NCBI GenBank assembly: GCA_029850555.1
Contig: JARCRS010000100.1
Coordinates: 1-33,251 of the forward strand
Source: an archaeon
GTDB taxonomy: Archaea; Thermoproteota; Nitrososphaeria; Nitrososphaerales; CADDZS01
Length of the DNA: 33,251 bases
Reading direction: 5' to 3'
Shown: positions 1 to 7,248 of the stretch, piece by piece
Position numbering within the stretch: position 1 is the stretch's first letter
Layout of the letters: every line of letters starts with the position of its first letter
Made by a program: the position numbers and the translations under genes
The notes under the pieces: model-generated
What the model was told of the DNA's origin: nothing
Seen by the model: only the letters and a program-made list of their open reading frames with translations
Database searches by the model: none

Positions 1-386
1 GTCGGTTCTGGAGTTGTTCCCATGTAAATCATCGCACCGCCCAGCCACATTTCAGTTTCGCGATCAAATTGCCGGCCAGCGACGTTTCCTGAAAAAGTCA
101 GTACTACCATCGACCAAGGAGCTGAGCAACCAGATGGCGGAGTGTAGGTCCCTGTAGCTGGGTTGTCATATCCAGATGATCCAAATGCATAGTTACTGAT
201 CAGCGTCTCAGTACAAGATGTCGTATTAGGTACCGAAAGCGGAGGAGCAGCTGTAACTGGATTTTGATAATTTGTCTCAACTGCTGAAGACGTAAGTACT
301 AACCCTGCCAGAGATGAGAAGAGTATCAAAAGAGCCGCTAAAAGTGCAGGTATCATGATCGATTTTTTAGAAAAGAGGCTTTTCAT
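1..386 (-). CDS. Secreted PNGase A-like amidase, N-terminal part (cut by window edge)
   Basis: The frame opens at the ATG at 386-384 and stays open to the left edge, so about 128 N-terminal residues are visible. It starts with a signal peptide: positive residues MKSLFSKK, then a hydrophobic stretch rich in L, A and I, then SSAVE. After a Ser/Thr/Pro-rich stretch comes a block with WSMVVLTFSGNVAGRQFDRE and then EMWLGGAMIYMGTTPEPT. A Trp, an FSG, a QFDR-E and a W-GG followed by TTPEP match the N-terminal domain of peptide-N4-(N-acetyl-beta-glucosaminyl)asparagine amidase A as I remember it. Enzymes of this family release N-glycans from glycoproteins. If correct, it would act outside the cell on glycoproteins. 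The catalytic region lies outside the window, so activity cannot be judged. A TATA-like box lies about 35 nt upstream. Confidence 0.7.
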   Translation of the reverse strand, partial: MKSLFSKKSIMIPALLAALLILFSSLAGLVLTSSAVETNYQNPVTAAPPLSVPNTTSCTETLISNYAFGSSGYDNPATGTYTPPSGCSAPWSMVVLTFSGNVAGRQFDRETEMWLGGAMIYMGTTPEP

Positions 387-969
387 ATTGCAAAACTTAG
401 CTCAGTTCAAATCGATTGGAAATATAAATAGCTTACGACAATTCGCCTGCGCGCGCCCTTCTCATATCATTAGGGCAAAGTTAATCGAACTTGGAGAAGA
501 CTGTCGGAAATTATCCTGCGAAGAGTGAATCCTCAAGCTGAAGTGGGTTTTTGCCTTCCCACTTTTAGATACGCCATCCGGCATAAGGAATGTCACCCAT
601 CTGGTATCGAACCACGATCGAAAACGGCCCGTGAAATAATTTTCCCCCCTTTCGTGCCTCACCCCCCCTTTTCTTCCCAAGTTTAACAATTCGTAGCTTG
701 TTCGACAAACAGACCATAATTTGCAAGAAGAGCTACTATCGATTAGCGATGGGAAGACTCCGCATCTACGAACAGCCTCTCGCATGGAATTGCATTTGAA
801 TTGAAATCTAATTGTAAGCTTTACTTCCGTCTTTAGCTGAAGCTTCCTACAATTAGGATTTCGTGAAGGCTAATTTACCCTATTAGGCAGTCTTTGCTTC
901 ACGTGGTCGCTATGAGAGAAAAAGACTTTTCACATCCTAGGCTTTAGATCTACTGGATGACGCCAGGGA
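387..969. other. Intergenic region with an imperfect inverted repeat
   Basis: Between the PNGase A-like gene and pyrF I see no convincing gene. A 107-codon open frame on the minus strand (785-462) has no recognisable domain and an unnatural-looking composition, and I do not call it. The most structured part is 804-861: the arm AAATCTAATTGTAAGCTT (804-821) is matched by the complement of an arm at 840-861, with small bulges. The pyrF promoter should lie near 880-960, but no clear TATA box stands out. Confidence 0.5.
421..428 (-). promoter_or_regulatory. TATA-like box for the PNGase A-like gene
   Basis: Read on the minus strand this is TTTATATT, 35 nt upstream of the ATG at 386. With the usual archaeal spacing of about 25 nt, transcription would start near 399, giving a very short leader. 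It is the only good TATA match close to that start. Confidence 0.5.
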
Positions 970-1716
970 ATGAAGGATCGATCACGCGATGACGTAAGGA
1001 GCAAAATCATGGTTGCATTAGATGTTGTCACCAAGAAGGAAGCGCTCACAACTGTTGAACAGTTGAAAGACCATGTGGCGTACTTCATGGTGGGTCTTGA
1101 ATTGATAAACTCTGTTGGATACGGGATTGTTCAGAAGATAACAGATCTAGGCGCGAAGGTTTTCCTGGATCTAAAGTTTTTCGACATTCCAAACATAGTC
1201 ACTGTGGCGTCAGCCTCTGTTACAAAATTGGGCGTCAGTGCATTCGACGTGCATGCTATCGGGGGAGTCAGAATGATGGATGCGGCTCGTTCCGCGGCTT
1301 CGGCTGCGGCAAAGGAGTCGGGTGTTGATTGCCCATTGATTTTCGGTGTCACTGTGCTATCAAGCGTTAATCAAGAGATGTTCAATCACGAATTGTACTT
1401 TGCAGGAGAGATTGAGGAATACGTTCTGCATCTTGCAAAACTCGCAGAGCGCGCCGGGATAGACGGCGTCATTGTTTCCTCCTTTGAAGCCAGAGCCATC
1501 AAGACAGCAATGCCCAACTTGAAGCTGGTCGTAGCAGGAATCAGGCCTGACTGGGCGGACCAAGCAGATCAGCGAAGGGTTGTGACGCCCCACAGAGCCA
1601 TCAAAGACGGAGCGGACTATCTCGTTTTGGGACGAGCTTTAATTCACCCACCAAGGGAGATAGGCTCGCCGATGGATGCGCTCAGGTTAGTAGAGGAAGA
1701 AATGCAACAGCCCTAG
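970..1716 (+). CDS. pyrF: Orotidine 5'-phosphate decarboxylase (OMPDC) family protein
   Basis: OMPDC converts OMP to UMP, the last step of de novo pyrimidine synthesis. The 248-aa protein has the family length and a (beta/alpha)8 pattern. Visible motifs are VALD (D18), FLDLKFFDIPN (D67, K69, D72), DVHAIGG, a GIRP phosphate-loop region and a QRRVVTP...LVLGRAL end. These match bacterial-type PyrF (for example Bacillus subtilis) better than the methanogen type. One residue is odd: the first lysine of the catalytic Asp-Lys-Asp-Lys network, K33 in B. subtilis in the context FVKVGMEL, is Met40 here (YFMVGLEL, codon ATG). The rest of the active site is intact, so the family call is firm, but activity on OMP is uncertain. 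No other pyrimidine gene is adjacent; the gene is single and divergent from its left neighbour. Confidence 0.88.
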   Translation: MKDRSRDDVRSKIMVALDVVTKKEALTTVEQLKDHVAYFMVGLELINSVGYGIVQKITDLGAKVFLDLKFFDIPNIVTVASASVTKLGVSAFDVHAIGGVRMMDAARSAASAAAKESGVDCPLIFGVTVLSSVNQEMFNHELYFAGEIEEYVLHLAKLAERAGIDGVIVSSFEARAIKTAMPNLKLVVAGIRPDWADQADQRRVVTPHRAIKDGADYLVLGRALIHPPREIGSPMDALRLVEEEMQQP

Positions 1717-1781
1717 GATCGACCGCGAGGATTGCTCGTAAGTGCGAGAGAAATTGGGTGAAGAGTCAACTTTCTCTGGGT

Positions 1782-1798
1782 CATCCAATCTTTGGATG
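1782..1798. terminator. Short hairpin downstream of pyrF
   Basis: CATCCAA (1782-1788), a 3-nt loop and TTGGATG (1792-1798) form a perfect 7-bp hairpin 65 nt past the pyrF stop. No T-run follows, so its role as a terminator is only a guess. Confidence 0.25.
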
Positions 1799-1800
1799 CG

Positions 1801-2079
1801 TCAATTGGCTCTACTTTCAATGATAAAATCGCTCGGTTGTCTTAACTCTTCGCGCTCCTCTAGAACTTTTTGAATTCGAATTCGAGCGATTTCTGGATTT
1901 TCCCTTCGTTTGCTTGAGGACAGAAATTTCAACCTATTTTTATGAGATATCGCCAAGAATGCCACTTTGCATGCTGGATGGAAAGTCAATGATGGTCTGG
2001 TCGTCATAACTTCTACTTCAGGAGTAGCTATTTTCCTAATACGAATAAGAGATGATTGCACGCCATCTCTTCTATTCAC
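1801..2079 (-). CDS. Hypothetical small basic protein (doubtful)
   Basis: A 92-codon frame from a GTG start at 2079; an internal ATG gives a 68-aa version starting MTTRPSL. It is rich in Arg, Lys and Glu, with a likely helix near the C-terminus (ENPEIARIRIQKVLEEREE). I recognise no family. It follows the 295-codon gene in the same direction with a 53-nt gap, which is compatible with an operon. No ribosome binding site is obvious. It could be a chance frame. Confidence 0.3.
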   Translation of the reverse strand: MNRRDGVQSSLIRIRKIATPEVEVMTTRPSLTFHPACKVAFLAISHKNRLKFLSSSKRRENPEIARIRIQKVLEEREELRQPSDFIIESRAN

Positions 2080-2132
2080 AGCTGAAGGAATTTACTGCAC
2101 TCTCAAGAAGTATGACTAAGTTATTTCATTAT

Positions 2133-3020
2133 CTAGAAGGTCTTGAAATCCGAGCGCCAAGTCCACTTGCTTTGTTTCTCAAGATTTTTGGTGAAGATGT
2201 TGTGGATCTTCGAGCAAGTGTTCTCCAAGGCTGTAATCTCTGGCCGTATTAGTTTCGTAAGTTTCTCAACTTCTGCTCCAAGTGTCTTTTCCATTTGTTC
2301 GACAGTTTCGCTGAGGTAGATCGCTGCGAGGAACAGATGGTATTCTCTTGAGAAGATATACTCGGACTGGTCAACGCTCCCGCTGTTTTTTACATTGCTC
2401 TCCGCTCTATCTTGAATCGCAATTTTGTTTGATGCTACTTGATAGGCATCGGAGAATCCCTGCTGAACTCTTGGGAGCTCGATTTCATTTAATAGTCCTA
2501 CGGGAAGATCTTGGTTTGCGGCACAAGCCATGGTGATGTCCGCCATATACAACGTTAAAGTCTCGACCTGGTCCGGATAGAGCTGAAAGACGAGGGGCGA
2601 GAAAATCGCAGATATCCTCCTTTGAGACGCCTTGACCCGTTCTAATGCTTGTTGAAACACGGCAAATGCATTCGGATTGGGGACGGGCACTTGAGCCTCT
2701 TTTCCTGATCTCTCGTAGATTCCTTTTCTTACTTTAAAGATCGAATCAGCAAGTACTTTGAGCAAAATCAAATTCTTCTGTATGCGGATAAACATCTCAC
2801 GCTGTATCGACTTGTCAATTATCGTCGAAAGATGCAGTTTTTCATTTTTATCTACCGTGTTAGTTTTCGTTGTTTGGGTCTTTTCGCGGTGGAAAACAAC
2901 TTCCTCATATGGTTCGCCAAGCTCGTTGTAATCCATTTGATCATAAATCGATCTTCCATTTGTCCCAACCATAATGGTAGACAGTAAACCAACATTGGGC
3001 TTTTTCGTCTTTATTCTCAA
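2133..3020 (-). CDS. Hypothetical all-helical protein, translationally coupled to a small membrane peptide
   Basis: This 295-aa protein uses a TTG start at 3020-3018 that overlaps the TGA stop of the 36-aa gene upstream (TTGA), which points to translational coupling. The N-terminal 60 residues look flexible and polar. The rest is dominated by predicted helices with heptad-like patterns (around 70-100, 115-140 and 225-280) and no transmembrane segment, so it is probably cytoplasmic. It has one Cys in the middle (MACAAN) and one near the C-terminus, no metal-binding cluster and no nucleotide-binding motif. I do not recognise the family. The coupling suggests that it works with the membrane peptide, perhaps as a membrane-tethered complex; that is inference. 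Confidence 0.65.
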   Translation of the reverse strand: MRIKTKKPNVGLLSTIMVGTNGRSIYDQMDYNELGEPYEEVVFHREKTQTTKTNTVDKNEKLHLSTIIDKSIQREMFIRIQKNLILLKVLADSIFKVRKGIYERSGKEAQVPVPNPNAFAVFQQALERVKASQRRISAIFSPLVFQLYPDQVETLTLYMADITMACAANQDLPVGLLNEIELPRVQQGFSDAYQVASNKIAIQDRAESNVKNSGSVDQSEYIFSREYHLFLAAIYLSETVEQMEKTLGAEVEKLTKLIRPEITALENTCSKIHNIFTKNLEKQSKWTWRSDFKTF

Positions 3021-3127
3021 TTGTTTACCACCTGTTTCGTTTTCGCAATGTATACGATTTCAAAAATTCCTATCATGGCGCCAATTGTTCCGATAACAAC
3101 GAGCAGAAGAGATTCGAGGTTTGCCAT
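3017..3127 (-). CDS. 36-aa single-pass membrane peptide upstream of the helical protein
   Basis: An ATG at 3127-3125 opens a 36-codon frame that ends with TGA at 3019-3017. The peptide starts MANLESLLLVVIGTIGAMIG, continues as IFEIVYIAKTKQ and ends VVNN: one hydrophobic span of about 20 residues followed by a positively charged tail, typical of a small membrane protein. Its stop overlaps the TTG start of the next gene, and the reading frame carries a sensible protein on the strand of its neighbour. A purine-rich GTGAGGA lies about 13 nt upstream. A longer 129-codon frame on the opposite strand across 3021-3407 is less credible. Confidence 0.6.
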   Translation of the reverse strand: MANLESLLLVVIGTIGAMIGIFEIVYIAKTKQVVNN

Positions 3128-3377
3128 TTTCTACTTCAGGTCCTCACTTTACTTGGAATTCAGGTTTCGAATCCACATCCAAATAAATCAGATAGATCGC
3201 AATCCGCTATCACGGATTTCGAGCTACTCGCCACTCGTTTTTCTTGTAACATTCTGCGTAACGAGCTTTCAAGATTATCAAATGTTGGGAATTTGCCCTT
3301 TTGTACGGAGTCACGCCTATGGAGATTATTCTAAGGTAACTAGGAACCTAAAGGAGATTAGAAAACAAGATGTTGCG

Positions 3378-3590
3378 TCAAGTCACGCCATAAGTGTCAT
3401 GGAGTAATTGTCTGAGATCAGTCTTTGAGAGCCAGCAAGTCTTCGTTGTCTCAGGATAGTCTCGTCCCATATGAAATTCGCTTTGCAAATAGTATGATGG
3501 AACGCCTGAGGGAGGGCCATAATGCGCTCGTACATGCAGGGAATATTCTTCTTGTGAGGAAAAAGCCTCAAAACACTTTTCGCAGTCCAT
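3378..3590 (-). CDS. Small C2H2 zinc-finger protein
   Basis: From the ATG at 3590 the protein has 70 residues and starts MDCEKCFEAFSSQEEYSLHV. It contains a classical C2H2 finger, C-x2-C-x12-H-x3-H, with Cys3, Cys6, His19 and His23, followed by a linker and a short basic/acidic tail ending DLRQLLHDTYGVT. Small single-finger proteins of this type are common in archaea and probably bind DNA or RNA; no target can be read here. An alternative TTG start at 3650 would add 20 residues. That TTG overlaps the stop of a 19-codon frame (MEEKIRAYMSELDTLESYI, 3706-3647), so a coupled upstream peptide or a broken N-terminus is possible. A TATA-like CTTATAT at about 3652-3658 fits transcription towards the ATG at 3590. 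Confidence 0.65.
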   Translation of the reverse strand: MDCEKCFEAFSSQEEYSLHVRAHYGPPSGVPSYYLQSEFHMGRDYPETTKTCWLSKTDLRQLLHDTYGVT

Positions 3591-3982
3591 ATTTGTAGTA
3601 CAGAGCCCAAATCCATAGCTTAAAAGGCTAATCAGCTTCTTAAAAGTCAAATATAAGATTCCAATGTATCCAATTCCGACATATATGCCCTAATCTTTTC
3701 TTCCATAATAGACTTGATGCCTTTTATACACAGACTAGTTTCGGGGTAAAGGAAAGGCCATTTTTTTTGAGTTCATCCTATCCTTTATATGGCAACTTAC
3801 ACGCCATCTGCAACGGCGTGTTATTTATTGCGGTTCAAACAATAGTTGTTTGATGCGCCGTTCTTCCAATGTTATCTTTGAAATGTTACAATCCTTGTAT
3901 AAAGGATCTGATCCCAATTGAGAAATGCGATATTCACTTGTTGAATAAAGTGATTCTTCCTTAATGAAATAGAAATTTTTCC
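3591..3982. other. AT-rich intergenic region with inverted TATA-like boxes and a hairpin
   Basis: No long gene lies here. ATCCTTTATA at 3780-3789 and its exact inverted copy TATAAAGGAT at 3898-3907 look like two oppositely oriented BRE/TATA-type elements pointing towards each other. Between them is a perfect 7-bp hairpin, ACACGCC (3799-3805) and GGCGTGT (3815-3821). A further minus-strand TATAAAAG lies at about 3720-3727, just upstream of the 19-codon frame at 3706. The region also lies downstream of the E1-beta stop at 3983 and may contain its terminator. Confidence 0.4.
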
Positions 3983-4957
3983 TCAGTATTGCATTATCTT
4001 GTCTATGGCTTTGAGTACTCTTGGAACGCTCGGTAGGTAATATTCTTCAAGCGTGTATGGGAAGGGCGTGTCATATCCAGTTACTCGAAGTATGGGCCCT
4101 TTCAAGTACTCAATTGCCCTCTCGGCGATTTGGGCCGAAATCTCTGCTCCAAACCCGGATGTCTTTGGAGCTTCGTGAACTATGATGACTCGCCCGGTCT
4201 TTTGCACCGAAGCTAGCACCAAATCGATGTCGAGAGGAACCAGAGTTCTTAGATCTATAACTTCGGCTTCCACTCCATTTTTCTTCGCGGCCTCTGCAGC
4301 TTCTAGAGCTACGTGGAGCATGGCTCCGTATGCAAATATCGATACGTCGCGCCCTTCTCTTGCAATCTTCGCCTTGCCGATTGGGACACTGAATTCTCCT
4401 TCAGGGATTTCTCCCTTGACCGCTCTATAGATTCTCTTTGGCTCTAGGAAAATTATTGGATCGGGATCGCGTAGCGAGGATAGCAATAGTCCCTTTGTAT
4501 CGTAGGGGTCGCTTGGAATGACCACTTTCAGCCCGGCCGTGTGAGTAAAGTAGGCCTCGCTACTTTGTGAGTGATAATGCCCTCCCTTGATTCCTCCACC
4601 GTAGGGGGCTCGAACAACAAGATGACAGGAATATTGACCTCCAGATCTATAACGAAGCTTTGCAAGGTTTGTTACTATCTGATCAAATGCCGGATAGATG
4701 AAATCCAAAAATTGAATCTCGGGCACGGGATTTAAGCCATAGATTGCCATTCCGATCGCAGTTCCAATTATTCCTGACTCGGCGAGAGGAGTATCCATTA
4801 CTCTTTCCGGGCCGAATTCATCATAAAGGCCTTCAGTTGCCCTAAAGACTCCACCGTCTCTTCCAACATCTTCCCCGAGAACAACTATTCTATCATCGCG
4901 GCGCATTTCTTCTTTCAGCGCCTGGTTTACTGCTTGCACAATGTTTATTGTTGGCAA
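3983..4957 (-). CDS. 2-oxoacid dehydrogenase E1 component, beta subunit
   Basis: The 324-aa protein is the beta half of a heterotetrameric thiamine-diphosphate E1 enzyme (pyruvate, branched-chain 2-oxoacid or acetoin dehydrogenase type). These enzymes decarboxylate a 2-oxoacid and pass the acyl group to lipoyl-E2. Family motifs are LGEDVGRDGGVFRATEGL near the N-terminus, RVMDTPLAESGIIG, PEIQFLDF, RAPYGGG, GGHYHSQSSEAYFTHTAGLK with the conserved active-site His, and VIDLRTLVPLD in the transketolase C-terminal domain (about 190-324). The start is a TTG, preceded by GGTGA at a suitable distance. It follows the alpha subunit after only 18 nt, so the two form an operon. The sequence alone does not fix the substrate. 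Confidence 0.92.
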   Translation of the reverse strand: MPTINIVQAVNQALKEEMRRDDRIVVLGEDVGRDGGVFRATEGLYDEFGPERVMDTPLAESGIIGTAIGMAIYGLNPVPEIQFLDFIYPAFDQIVTNLAKLRYRSGGQYSCHLVVRAPYGGGIKGGHYHSQSSEAYFTHTAGLKVVIPSDPYDTKGLLLSSLRDPDPIIFLEPKRIYRAVKGEIPEGEFSVPIGKAKIAREGRDVSIFAYGAMLHVALEAAEAAKKNGVEAEVIDLRTLVPLDIDLVLASVQKTGRVIIVHEAPKTSGFGAEISAQIAERAIEYLKGPILRVTGYDTPFPYTLEEYYLPSVPRVLKAIDKIMQY

Positions 4958-4975
4958 TCATTTCACCAGTATTTT

Positions 4976-6112
4976 TTAGTTCTTTGGCGAAGATGACTCT
5001 GAAAGTGAAAGAGCTTCTTCCTCTGCCTCTTTTAGTGAATTTGGTTCCTCGGCATAAACATCCCTGAACATTGTAGAAACATCCGGAGGGGGAACTTTCT
5101 CTTCTTCTTCGATTGCTTTATTGACCTCGTCTTCGACTTTGGTTCTCACTTCTTTCTCGTACTGTTCATTCCAAATTCCACGCTGTGCTAGATAATTCTT
5201 GAATCGCTCTATTGGATCTCTTTTCTTCCAAAATTCGATTTCTTCCTTAGTTCGATATCTGTTCGGGTCGTCCGAAGTGCTGTGTGGACCCATTCGGTAT
5301 GTTAGACACTCTATCATCATCGGGCCGCCGCCGTTTCTTGCTCTATCTACTGCTAGCTTTGTTGCTTTGTAAACTGCCAGAACATCATTACCGTCGACCC
5401 GAACTCCATCAAACCCATATGCCTCAGCCTTGATTGAAAGTGTCGCTGAGGCAGTCTGCTTTGCAACCGGAACTGAAATTGCCCAGCCGTTATTCTCGCA
5501 TATGAAAACGATCGGTGCTTTGTAAACTCCAGCAAAATTGTATGCGCAATGAAAGTCTCCTTCAGATGTCGCGCCATCTCCATGATAAGCCAGCACCACA
5601 GTGTTCTTTTTCCTTAGCTTCATTGACATTGCAACTCCTGTCGCGATAGGAAGATGAGCTGCTATAGGGGATGCCACGCTCATCAAATTTATCTCCTTAA
5701 AGCCCCAATGGTTGGGCATCTGTTTTCCTCGCATCGAATCTGAAGAGTTTCCCATCAGGTGGGCGAAAATCTTACGCAGGCCGATGCCTCGGATTAGCGC
5801 CACACCCTGGTCGCGATAGGTCGGAGCCGTCCAATCCTCTGGTGTGAGCGCAAACGCGCTCCCTATCTGCGCTGCCTCTTGACCGGCGCAGGGAACGTAG
5901 AAACCAATTCGTCCCTGCCTTTGCATGTTCATGCATTTTGTGTCCAAGACGCGGGTCAGCACCATTGTTTCGTATAGTTTCTTCAAATCTTCAGGGGAAA
6001 GTTTTGGTTCTTGACCAGTGTTGATCTTGCCCTCAAGAGAAATGACTTGGATCATTTCTCCCTCAATATGAGAAAGTGGCTGTTGTTCTTCTCGCTGCTC
6101 CATTTGCGTCAA
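4976..6112 (-). CDS. 2-oxoacid dehydrogenase E1 component, alpha subunit
   Basis: The 378-aa protein binds thiamine diphosphate and Mg and pairs with the beta subunit encoded 18 nt downstream. The ThDP fold is clear: AYHGDGATSEGDFHCAYNFA then FICENNGWAIS, the GDG-x(n)-NN motif. Further matches are RQGRIGFYVPCAGQEAAQIG, APTYRDQGVALIRG, KQMPNHWG and the loop RMGPHSTSDDPNRYR. The MPNHWG and YRDQG features resemble branched-chain 2-oxoacid dehydrogenase E1-alpha more than PDH, a weak hint about substrate. A TTG start at 6112 has GTGAG just upstream; an ATG three codons later (6103) is the alternative. The C-terminal 35 residues are acidic and Ser-rich. E2 and E3 are not in the window. Confidence 0.92.
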   Translation of the reverse strand: MTQMEQREEQQPLSHIEGEMIQVISLEGKINTGQEPKLSPEDLKKLYETMVLTRVLDTKCMNMQRQGRIGFYVPCAGQEAAQIGSAFALTPEDWTAPTYRDQGVALIRGIGLRKIFAHLMGNSSDSMRGKQMPNHWGFKEINLMSVASPIAAHLPIATGVAMSMKLRKKNTVVLAYHGDGATSEGDFHCAYNFAGVYKAPIVFICENNGWAISVPVAKQTASATLSIKAEAYGFDGVRVDGNDVLAVYKATKLAVDRARNGGGPMMIECLTYRMGPHSTSDDPNRYRTKEEIEFWKKRDPIERFKNYLAQRGIWNEQYEKEVRTKVEDEVNKAIEEEEKVPPPDVSTMFRDVYAEEPNSLKEAEEEALSLSESSSPKN

Positions 6113-6168
6113 AGACTCACTTTCCTTCTATATTGCAATCATCCTAATGAAGTCAACTTAATCATTTA

Positions 6169-6228
6169 ACTCTTGTTGATAAGAGTAAAATGGCCTTTCG
6201 AACTTTTGGTGCTTAAAAGCCAATTTTA
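6169..6228 (-). promoter_or_regulatory. Hairpins between the IMPase gene and the E1-alpha gene
   Basis: ACTCTT (6169-6174) pairs with AAGAGT (6181-6186) around a 6-nt loop. TAAAATGGC (6186-6194) pairs with GCCAATTTTA (6219-6228) with one bulged base. They lie directly after the IMPase-family stop codon and upstream of E1-alpha, so they could end one transcript or structure the leader of the next. Confidence 0.3.
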
Positions 6229-7164
6229 CTAAGCATTATTTTCTTTGAGATTTTTGAACGGCTTTTCGCGCAAAATACGGATTAAGCGAGAAAGACTCTT
6301 GCGATCTTTCCCGCCGACGATATTGATTCTTGAATCAAAACCCAGTTCAACCTTATCCAGATTCTGTGTCTTTCCCGAAAGATCACTGAAAACTCGGTCC
6401 GCCTCGCGGGCAATTAGGTAGCCTGCTGGTGAATCGATTGTTCTCGCGCCATTTGGTTGAGCGAAAATAAAAGCATCGAAAGAACCCACCGCAAGCATGC
6501 AATAACTGATAGCCGCACTTCCTAAGACACGAAGCTTGTATACTTCTTTAGTGCCGAAATTCTTGAGAATCGTCTTTAAGAAATCCACATCTCCACATTC
6601 GATTCCCAGTGTTTCAAATCTCAGATTATCCGAAGGTTCCATCGAGCCAATAATTGGTTGTTGATTGTGAAAACTCCCCAGCCTCTTTATCGCATAAAAT
6701 TCATCCTCCGACGGGACATTTAGTATAAAGCCAATATCGACATCGCCCAAATATCTCTTGTCACTTGGACCTATTCCTCGGTTCAATCCTAATACCGAAA
6801 GGGAAATTGAGAAAAGAGGAACGCCGACTAGTGCATTATGAGAGCCATCCAATGGGTCGCAGAAAATTATTGGTTTGTGATGTGTTCCCCTGGTTTTTAT
6901 TTCTCCAATTTCCTCGGAGACAAATACAAATGAGTCTTCACCGAGATCTTCTAGGAGAGATTTGTAAATTGCAGATTCTGACGCCTCATCAATCTTAAGT
7001 GTTAGATCTCCTCCGACGCCTCTTTTTGTAATTTTTCTTCTTGAAGCGAAGTCATAGTTCTCGAGAATCGATTGTCTTCCTGCTTTTGAGGCCTTCCTGA
7101 GGATCTCAACCCACTCTTGTCCACTCTTTGGGAGATTCAAGAGTTCGCTCTTTCTTCTGCTCAT
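6229..7164 (-). CDS. Inositol-monophosphatase-family sugar phosphatase (IMPase/FBPase-like)
   Basis: Enzymes of this Mg/Li-sensitive superfamily remove phosphate from inositol phosphate or fructose 1,6-bisphosphate. The 311-aa protein shows GDLTLKIDEASES, the metal-binding glutamates in FVSEEIGEI, and the key motif CDPLDGSHNALVGVPLFSIS (DPxDG(S/T)xN). The usual late WDxAAG is represented by TIDSPAGYLIARE, so the metal-binding Asp is kept while Trp and one Ala are changed. Archaeal members are often bifunctional (IMPase and FBPase), so the substrate stays open. The ATG at 7164 is followed by a basic N-terminus (MSRRKSE). The gene sits 84 nt downstream of the CBS gene in the same direction. Confidence 0.85.
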   Translation of the reverse strand: MSRRKSELLNLPKSGQEWVEILRKASKAGRQSILENYDFASRRKITKRGVGGDLTLKIDEASESAIYKSLLEDLGEDSFVFVSEEIGEIKTRGTHHKPIIFCDPLDGSHNALVGVPLFSISLSVLGLNRGIGPSDKRYLGDVDIGFILNVPSEDEFYAIKRLGSFHNQQPIIGSMEPSDNLRFETLGIECGDVDFLKTILKNFGTKEVYKLRVLGSAAISYCMLAVGSFDAFIFAQPNGARTIDSPAGYLIAREADRVFSDLSGKTQNLDKVELGFDSRINIVGGKDRKSLSRLIRILREKPFKNLKENNA

Positions 7165-7248
7165 GAATTACTCAGGAATGAAAAATCACAGTTTAAGAAT
7201 GTACTCTCGCGATCTAAGATCGAGTAGATCTTTTTCTGCTAAGGAACA

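Noticed and set aside
640-680. T-arm-like GGTTCGATACC on the minus strand
   Set aside because: No acceptor, D or anticodon arms can be placed around it; a chance match to a tRNA T loop.
462-785. 107-codon frame on the minus strand upstream of pyrF
   Set aside because: No domain, unnatural composition rich in Ser and Arg, and no ribosome site or neighbour logic.
3021-3407. 129-codon plus-strand frame rich in Phe, Ile and Arg
   Set aside because: It is the reverse side of the coupled 36-aa membrane peptide and the end of the zinc-finger gene, which make better sense on the minus strand.
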